Below, in pieces: positions 56,461 to 64,000 of a stretch of DNA of 64,000 nt (positions within the stretch are counted from its first letter, which is position 1; every line of letters starts with the position of its first letter). Under the pieces are notes generated by a model. That model searched no databases. It was not told where the DNA came from and worked only from the letters and a program-made list of their open reading frames with translations. This DNA comes from Aselliscus stoliczkanus (Eukaryota; Chordata; Mammalia; Chiroptera; Hipposideridae): the NCBI GenBank assembly GCA_033961575.1, contig CM066730.1:117827523-117891522 (forward strand), given 5' to 3'. The translations under genes were made by a program, and so were the position numbers.

Positions 56461-57194
56461 AAGGACTGGTGAAGGTTAGTGTGGTAATGAGAAAACAAAT
56501 GAATACAAATCTGCACACTTCACAATTTTCACTCAGTGCTCCCCTTCTCTCTCTCTTTCTTTTCCATCCACTCGTTTTTCATCCCCCTCCAGGGTTTGAG
56601 AAACATCATAGAATTTAAACACAGGAAAGCAATATAAAAACCCTCTCATGCAAAAAAACTGTGGGGCTGACTTTACATTGTTTCTATTCATGGCTCGCTA
56701 GTTTTATGTTTTCTGATCAGTGACTGCTACCGAGACCAGGAAAGCAGTTTCTCTAAGAGCATCGGTGGACTGTCTGAAGGCCTTGCATTATTGATTTTCT
56801 GCTTGTAGATTCCAGTTGCTCTGTCAATCATGAGCCAGAAATACAAGATGGCAGTCAATAAGCAAAAGGACTGAGATCCCAAGAAGACAACAAAATAATT
56901 CAGGAGATCTGACTGAAACAGAAAATGCCAAAATCTGAAGAGAAAAGAAATGTGATAAGTCTTTCTGGAAAGGAAAGTCCATAGTTCTCCCTGCACCCCC
57001 CCCAAAAAAAAAAAACAAAAAACAAAAAAAGAAAACAAACATAAAACTAAAACTAAAAAACACACACATTATCTTTGTAAGGCAGCATATTCTTGTCAAG
57101 TGAGTCTGGAAATTTTTCACCAAATTAATTCATTAATGAAAAAAAGTTTTAAGTGTCTGTTAGGCAATATTACTGATGACACGATGAAGATTAT
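56461..57194. other. Unrecognised sequence with an A-rich patch
   Basis: A (C)n-(A)n patch at 56996-57030 separates unrecognised sequence. No gene. Confidence 0.4.
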
Positions 57195-57430
57195 TAGTCT
57201 GCTCTATTGTGTAGAAATGTATAGTGTAAACATTGTAAGAAAATGTGCTGAGTACTGTAGCAGAGGTAAGTAGGAATGGTTTTGTGAGTACTGGATAGAG
57301 GAGGGAGATGCCACAGCCTGGGCAAGTCAGGGGAGACTCCAGGAGTGACAGTTGAGTTGTATCTTGAAAAATGCTTAGTTCTACAAAGGGGGAGCAGGAC
57401 ACTCCAGGCTGAGGACCTAACATATGGCAA
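57195..57430 (-). repeat. L2-type antisense fragment
   Basis: 'gaaaatgtgctgagtactgt', 'tcaggggagactccaggagt' and 'gagttgtatcttgaaaaatg' resemble the antisense L2-type segment, including the familiar 'aggacactccaggctgagga'. Confidence 0.55.
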
Positions 57431-58675
57431 CCACCCTATACTTGCTCACTCTTTTTCATACAAATTTAATGGACATATAATTTATTGAAAGAGGCATTCT
57501 TTAAACGAGACATATGAACTGAACATGCTGTTATGTTGGTTTTCAACTGTTTAATGATTATTTTCCTCCTTATCCTCTATCAAATGTAATCCCACAGTGT
57601 CTATTGCTTTGTGCAAAGAAACTTCTCAACAAATATTTGTTAATGGGTTGATTAAAAAGATGAACTGAAGAAAATAGTAAAATATCTTTAAGGAGTTATT
57701 AAATATCTTCAGGATTCCTTCATGTGATCTACAAAATATTAAAATTATTAAATAGTATAAAAACAATGAGTATGAATTTGGTAGGGAAGTATCCATTACA
57801 AAGCCAATGTCTGGATAATGGGATTTTCTGGTTGATATGGTTTACTGCATAAAGGAAAGCTGTCTAAATAGTTAAAAGATTTGAGCAAACCTTTTAAAGT
57901 TGTATTTGTTCAAGTTACTACCATACCTACTAGATAGGGTGCTAACGGTTTCCATTGTTCCTGGAATGATCTAACCTCACTGTCCGGTGTCCTCTTCCAC
58001 TCCTCTCTCTTAGTCATTGTGCTTCAACCTCAGAGGCTCTTCCCAAAACAACCAGTGTCTTTCCACTTCAGTATTGTCTAATATGTTCTTTCCTACTGAA
58101 ATACATTCCCTCCTCTACAAGGTTTTAGGGGCTTTCACACTCTTGGAAGGGCTGGGCTCCGTCTCGCTGAACTCAGCCTGTGGCACCAATGTCTAGGGAG
58201 TTGCCACTAACCATTACAGCTGCCTGTAACATTAAAGCAAATGATTTGCAGGAGCTCACTCCAAATCCGCTGCAAACCTCCTCTCTACAGTCTGGTCACA
58301 AATCTTTGCAACTGCTTCAGGAGAATACCACGTCTCCTTTTCTTTTCTGCCTACCCCCTCATTGTCAAACTCAACTGGAACCACCAAGGGAAAATGATTC
58401 TGGGAAATGTAGTTCCCAGTTTTTCTGATATGCCAAGAGATTGCAATAGAAAAGAGGATGATTATGTTAACCACTGATAATCCATCATCCTGGCTAATTT
58501 CTACACATCTCTCATTTTCATAGACTGTTTCCTGATCCCTAGACAATATTATGCTCCTTTATCATAGTATTTTTCTTAATAACGCTTAGCACAATTGTAA
58601 TATTATCCTTATATATGCAATTATGCATTAAATATGCATTTTTTTTCTTATCCAGTAGAAGCATTAGTTCTTTGT
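57431..58675. other. Unrecognised sequence
   Basis: No exon or confident repeat. 'tgggaaatgtagttcccag' at about 58401-58419 is a motif seen in old interspersed repeats, but its surroundings are not recognised. Confidence 0.4.
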
Positions 58676-58679
58676 GTTT

Positions 58680-58748
58680 ATCAAAATATCCTCTCGTCCT
58701 CTGGAACCTATTAGGTTTTCAATAAATATTTGTTGAAAGGGTAAATAA
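58680..58748 (+). repeat. L2 3' terminus, sense
   Basis: 'attaggttttcaataaatat' followed by 'ttgttgaaagggtaaataaa' is the sense L2 end. Confidence 0.65.
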
Positions 58749-59061
58749 AGTACCTCAACTTTTGTTCAATGATTTATACTCTTGCAGTGATGGAAGGTCA
58801 TCCCTTCTGAACATTGTACAGAGGTAAGATTTTGATATTGACTTAACAAGTGGGAGAGATTGGGTTAAATCAATAAATGCAGGGTAAATTGTTCTAAAAG
58901 TTAATAACAGGGGGGACAATTTGGCATTCTCTATCAAAAGTTTTTAAAATATGTCTATCCTTTAACCTATAAATTCTAAGGATGTGTTCTAATGATATTT
59001 TAAGCTGTAAAAGAGATTGATGCATCAGGATCATTCATTGCAACTTCTGGAAAGAGTAGTC
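58749..59061. other. Unrecognised sequence
   Basis: No gene or repeat family recognised to the left of the LTR. Confidence 0.4.
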
Positions 59062-59068
59062 CTTATGT

Positions 59069-60255
59069 TGTCGGAGAGTACGCCTTTCCCGGTGCAAAGT
59101 CCAGGTCCTTGGCAACTCGAGCAAAGAATTGAACGAGATACCCGAGTAAAGCAGTAGAATAAGTAGTTTATTAGAAAAGATAGTACATTTAGAAGTAAAA
59201 GTAGACCTGAGTACTAGAGGATGGCTCAAGGGCCCATTATTAGAAGTTACATTCCAAAGAGTGCGGAGTGGGCCACGCGCAAAGGCGAGGCTCAAAGGGA
59301 AGAAGCAGCAGTAGCAGTAGCAGCAGCCATGCTTCCTTCCCAGGACTTGGGGTTTTTATCCTTTTTCTCTAGAATGGGCTGTTCTTTCTGGGCATGGGAC
59401 CACTTGATTGGCACCTGCGATTGACAAGAGGTACTGCGTAGGTGTATAAGTGACTGGTCTGATCTAGTTGGATATTTTGTGCCCATTTGCTCTTCCCGCA
59501 GGAGTAGGTAATTACAATACAAAGGGGAGTTTTGGGTGGAGAGGGGATGTCCCCCAAGCGGTCACACTCTGTGGGACATGTAGGAATGCAGAGACCCAAT
59601 GCCTGCCTCTAACTGCCTGCCTAGTTTTTCCTTGAGAGACGCGATCCCCATAAAATCTCTATGGGAAGCTGAGGGACAGGAGGTCTCTTCTTCTTCTGTA
59701 TCTGCTTCCTGCTGGGCAGGGGCGTAGAGCCGTCCCTACCTATTGGAGTTCACGGAACTCTCACCCTAGCTGGTCTCAGATGAGAGGAAGGGGTCTCAAG
59801 CTCCACCTGGAAGACCCTGTTGGCTTCTTTGCTTGTTGGGGTATCCCCTGCATCCTCAAGGCTCCTGAATGAGGACAAAAATATAAATCTGTTAGTTCTT
59901 ATGAAACTTGTGGTTATTCAGTCCATCACTCAGGTGGCATCAGTTGTCTGGACACAGAATGGGTTTGACATTTAGCTTCCTGGCCTGGGGGATATTAGGA
60001 AGTTTCAGGCTTTCAACTAGTTATCGGAAGCAGGGGTAGGAGACATATTGTTTCAGATTCAGGAACTGATTTACAAAGCAATTAAGAAGCAAGGGGGATC
60101 TTCCGTCCAAGATTCACAAACTGGTTAGAAGAGCAATCAAAGCCCAAGAGCTAAGAAACTAAAGAACTAGGGAGGAGACTTAACATTTTTATAGAAAAGG
60201 AAACATTAAAGTTTTTCAGTGGTGGAGGTTGGTGCTGCTCAGTTAGCCGGTAACA
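59069..60255 (-). mobile_element. Solo retroviral LTR, antisense
   Basis: On the minus strand it starts TGTTACCGGCTAACTGAGC at 60255 and ends CTCCGACA at 59069, so it has TG...CA ends over about 1.19 kb. A TATA-like 'ggataaaaacccc' lies at about 59351-59363 and an AATAAA signal near 59160, giving a U3-R-U5 order. A cttatg direct repeat lies at 59062-59067 and 60256-60261, leaving one extra base on the low side, and is a candidate target duplication. CpG sites are still common, so it is fairly young. No gag, pol or env lies on either side, so I read it as a solo LTR left by recombination. Confidence 0.72.
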
Positions 60256-60261
60256 CTTATG

Positions 60262-60917
60262 CTGTGTTTATGCTTCCACACCTCTCACTCACTACTTAAA
60301 ACACTATTATAGGGCTTAGTCTCCATAAACCCACTGAAAATGTCTGTCTGAGATCAGAAGTGACCACTTTCTCATCAACGAACCCAGTGAATATTTGTAG
60401 TTTGTAGTTTACTTGATCTCTCAAAGCACTTGACCTGTGGATAGTTTTCTCTTTTTTAAAACGTGCCCCCCTACCCCCCCACGACCCTGTGACTTCTAGT
60501 ACCTGCTCTCTGGCCACCCAGTCTCAATCTCTTTTGTGAGCCCTTCTTCCTCTGCTTTGTGGTTCTGCTCTAGGTTCTCATCCCTTTCTGCTGTCTCTGG
60601 GCAAATTCATCCTTTCTCATTATTTCAATTACCTTTCACTTGCAGAAAATTCTCAAGTCTACCTCTAGACTGAAAGGACCTCAGTTTATGCAGTTGGCTA
60701 CTAGACATCTCAACTCAGCATATGTTTTTTTTTTAACATAAATGTACCTAAAAACTGAACAAGCCATTATTCCAAGCCAATATGCTGCATTCAATTAGTT
60801 ATTCAGCCAAAAGTCTGAGTGCCTCTAAATGTGTTATAGAAATGTAGATCAAGGATCTTTTAACTTACTTTGAGGTAGGCAAGCTAATCAACAAAAGAGC
60901 AAGTGTAGTTCATGATA
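60262..60917. other. Unrecognised sequence
   Basis: A pyrimidine-rich tract lies at 60525-60620. No gene. Confidence 0.4.
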
Positions 60918-60931
60918 AAGTTTTCTTTTTT

Positions 60932-61426
60932 TTTAAAGATTTTATTGGGAATTGGGGGAGAGGAACAGTGTTGGGGAATTGTGGGAAGGGAACAGCCAAG
61001 TTGTTCTTCAATCTTTATTGTGGAGGTTGCCAGTCACCATCTGGCTTCCGATTGGCAGCTCGTGGCCTCTAATCTCAATGTGCTGTGTTCAATATTAGTT
61101 GCAGGTGGGCATAGCCACCATCCCATGCAGGAGTCGAACCTGGCAGCCTTGTTGTTAAGAGTGCTCACCCTATCCACTGAGCTATCAGGGTGGCAACTCA
61201 GCTCAAGGTGCCGAGTTCAATCTTTAGTTGTGGGTGGGAGTAGCCCACCATTGAACAGGCAATCTGTTTACACCAGATGAGTCATCTGCCACCTGTTGGC
61301 AACTGAGCAACAGCTCAGCTAGGGCACAACGTTCACTGGCCCCTGTGGGAATCAAACTGGCGGCCTTGTTGCTCAGAACACATGCTCCAAGCCAACCCTT
61401 AACCAACTGAGCCACTCGGTCAGCCC
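60932..61426 (-). mobile_element. Dimeric tRNA-derived SINE
   Basis: The minus strand begins GGGCTGACCGAGTGGCTCAG with a first tRNA-like module (about 61330-61426). A second module follows at about 61117-61195, with A-box-like GATAGCTCAGTGG and B-box-like CCAGGTTCGACTCC. The 3' end is the shared CAATTCCC-AATAAAATCTTTAAAA. An imperfect duplication, aaagttttcttt from 60918 and aaaagctttcttt from 61427, flanks it. Its tail matches the 470-bp SINE family but its body does not. Confidence 0.87.
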
Positions 61427-61439
61427 AAAAGCTTTCTTT

Positions 61440-63415
61440 CCTAGTTATATTTTTTTCATAGTCAATTTATTTCAGATTTTGGCAATAGAGTCATTATCAA
61501 TTTCTAATTTATAGTGTTTTGAGTTTTAGACTCCCCAGCTTTTCCTGAATCTGTCTATAGATATTTTAGATAAGACTAAGAGAGCTTGGTACGGTTTCAA
61601 AGCAGAAACCATAAGTATCATATTTAATGGTTGCATAATTCCATCATGTAGAAATATCAGAGTTTATTTAACCATCCTCCTATTGCTACTTCCTAATGAA
61701 AGATGAGTTCAGAAGTATTCAAGTGAAAAGGTTAGTTAAGCTGCAGTGAGTGTAGGCCTCACTACCTAATAATGCTCACAAGTCAGAAAATATTTGGAGT
61801 TTGATTTTTAAAATGAAATTCCTAGCAGCAGTATATTTACCTGTATTTCTGTGTTCCTTTAAAAGAGATTTGATTCCATATTCTAGAAAACTCTGTCAGA
61901 AATAAAATAGAACATCATCTTTTAGAGATTGGGGGCTTAGTGTGTGCTCTATGAAAGAAGGGATTCATATTTTACATTTTTATGGGAGTGTTTGGCTTTG
62001 CATTGGTTAAAGATTATAGAAGAACAGCTTTTAAGTGCTTTTGCCTATTGACCTTTCATAAGTCAGTTCAAATAATAAATCTCTGCAAATTTAAGGAGAA
62101 AAAGAAGATGGCAAATTACTTTCCTGAGGAATATGACTTTGGTTTGATTCATTTAAATAGTAAGTAAAGTTTTAGGATGACTTTTAGTATGCTCAAAGAG
62201 CTACACATCCTGTTCCATGGTTTCCCTTCAGGTAGACTAAGAAAATGCTAAAATATCTGCATATAGTTTAAAGTCACAGCAGGCTTTTATGTGCCCCCAC
62301 TACCTCTTTATAATCCCAACATTTTTCTCCTTGCAACCTTTTTTGTGGTTGTTAAAATACCTTAATCAAGTAGGATGTGAATAATAAAAGTTTATTCTCT
62401 CAGCTAGGCTAGGCATTTGCTATAAGATACATAGAATTACAAAATGTGGACCATCTTCAAAGAAAAAAAAATAATGTTATTGAAATGAGGAAATATGTGT
62501 ATGATATAAACTGGAAATCTTGAGCCTGAAAAAAAGAAAGAATTAAGTGATGGGAAGATGGGAGGGTTTGGCAGAAGAAATATTGTAATGATGACCATAT
62601 GAAAAGAGTGATTCAAGTTGCTCTGTTGAATGCCAGAGGGTGGAGCTAGAAAACGTGTAGAAGTTAGAGCAAGGGATTTTGAAATTTTAAATCCTAATTG
62701 ACCTGAAAACAAAATGGCTTGTGTTGAGAAAGAGTACGTTTCCTGCCACTAAAGTCACTCAAAGAGATGCTGGATTGAACACTGATTGATGCTGTTATAG
62801 AAGGGGTCCAAGAGTGAGATAGGATGATGGACAGGGAAACTTTAAGATGCATTCTAACAGTACATGTACTGTTTCCAAGGCAGAGATGATAGAACTTTCT
62901 AGCAATTAGATAGTATGTAGTATAGATCATGTAGAACTGAAACATCATTTTAATAGACTTGGGTGAGGCATTTCTACTCTAGAAGTAATATGTGGTGAAT
63001 GTGTCATTATATGTATCATTCTGGGATAATATCTCCTGTTTTCATCAAATTCTCAAAGTTTCTATGATCCCAAACATATTACGGCAACAGCAGTAAAGGG
63101 CCCTGTTTAAAAGCATTATGCTCACCCCTCACGATATTTCAGTGAATGAAACTTCAGTGGGGAGGTAGCAGTAGCCTAATAGAAAACAAGGTCTAAGGGA
63201 CAAAAACATAGAAGAGTTAAGTCTTGATAGCAGAAAAAAAAAAAAAAAAAAACAGAAGGGAAGTTGTGAGACTTAGGAATGTTGGGGGTTGGGATGAGGG
63301 TGGTGGAACGGTGGCCTGGAGGGGTTATGATTTTTTTGCATTGGCTAAAAACGGAAATCACCATCTTTCTTTCTCAAAGCAGCTTCCTTCCCTTTACTGC
63401 AGATCATATCACTGT
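61440..63415. other. Unrecognised AT-rich sequence
   Basis: A possible L1-like antisense scrap lies at 61615-61700 ('tggttgcataattccatcat'). An A-run lies at 63234-63252. I see no gene or exon with splice sites. Confidence 0.4.
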
Positions 63416-63419
63416 TAGC

Positions 63420-63840
63420 AGCAGGACTATCCAAGGAAACAGAATGAAAAAGGTATGTATATGTGTATACATACATGTACATATGAAGAGATTTATCTTA
63501 AGGAGTTGGCTCACATGATTTTGAGTGCTGGCAAGATGGAAATATATAGGCCAAACTCGCAGGTGGGAAACTAGGAGGAGTTGATGCTACAGTTTTGCAG
63601 CGGAATTTCTTCTCTTCTGGGAAACTTCAGTTTTTATTCTTAAGGACTTAACTGGTTGATCGAGGACCACACATATTACCAGAGTAATCTCCTTAATTTA
63701 AAGTCAACTGATTGTAGATGTTAAACACATTTACAAAATACTGTCACAGCAACATGGAGATTAGTGTTTGATTAAATAACTGGATACTGCCATCTAGCTA
63801 AGTTGACACATAAAATTAATGAGCACAGCCATGATGCTAA
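63420..63840. repeat. Interspersed repeat, same family as 2700-3035
   Basis: It reads 'aggactatccaaggaaacag', a TA/CA-rich middle, 'aaggagttggctcacatgat', 'ggaggagttgatgctacagt' and 'ctaagttgacacataaaatt', the order of a common mammalian repeat also present at the left edge. This copy is the more complete one. The name is not assigned. Confidence 0.65.
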
Positions 63841-64000
63841 TACCTTTCTGGCCAGGAAACATGTCATTATTCTGATTTCTCCTGAAATTTCATTGTGCTT
63901 TCATACTAGAGAGAAACGCAAGGAAAGTCAGTTATTAATGGAGGTGGAATGAAGGTGAGTGGAGTACCAAGAAAATAGAGCCTCCTTCACAATGTATCTA

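Noticed and set aside
59221..59424. Open frames within the LTR
   Set aside because: They lie in the U3-R part on the antisense strand of the LTR. LTRs of this type are non-coding here and no retroviral protein motif is visible.
1..64000. CRISPR arrays, operons, tRNA, rRNA, snRNA or miRNA genes
   Set aside because: Composition and repeats are mammalian. tRNA-like sequences are all SINE heads followed by SINE bodies or A-tails, and I saw no U6, 7SK, 5S or Y RNA-like sequence.

Overview
This window is mammalian nuclear DNA with no confidently identifiable protein-coding gene. It is AT-rich, intronic or intergenic in character, and built largely from transposable-element insertions of different ages, simple repeats and stretches of unrecognised single-copy sequence. 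The host is most likely a bat (Chiroptera) or another laurasiatherian. The evidence is a set of tRNA-derived SINEs whose heads begin like GGGCCGGCCGAGTGG and whose long forms end in AATAAA plus TCTTT plus A-tail. There is no Alu, B1 or B2. Host assignment is an inference from repeat type and was not tested by any search.

Layout. 1-5.4 kb: a long SINE, old repeats, a processed pseudogene of EIF6 (minus strand, 3946-5042) and a large pyrimidine microsatellite. 5.4-15 kb: old MIR, L2 and L1 fossils, a structurally complete but dead Hsmar1-like mariner (10594-11874, TA target duplication), and a long and a short SINE. 15-28 kb: two near full-length, oppositely oriented half-LINE-1 (HAL1-type) elements (15122-18640 plus; 23521-27451 minus). 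Both carry the same internal ORF2 deletion and a repeated 3' end. Between them lie a twin-primed L1 with an 11-bp target duplication and an L1 3' end. 28-47 kb: SINEs, a probable LTR, DNA-transposon fossils, L2 and MIR fragments, purine/pyrimidine microsatellites, and one 88-nt segment with good splice sites that could be an exon (31591-31678). 47-64 kb: a GC-richer block with a minus-strand poly(A), a TA-rich tract carrying a mariner-like end, more SINEs including a dimeric one, a possible conserved non-coding block (56040-56460), a solo LTR (59069-60255, minus) and a repeat at the right edge that matches one near the left edge.

No genes can be said to work together here. The interest lies in the structure of the mobile elements: shared deletion and repeated tail in the HAL1 pair, two SINE size classes, a dimeric SINE, clean target-site duplications, and mariner decay. 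A few single-copy segments may be exons or regulatory sequence. Family names were assigned from memory of consensus sequences. Boundaries without a stated target-site duplication are approximate.
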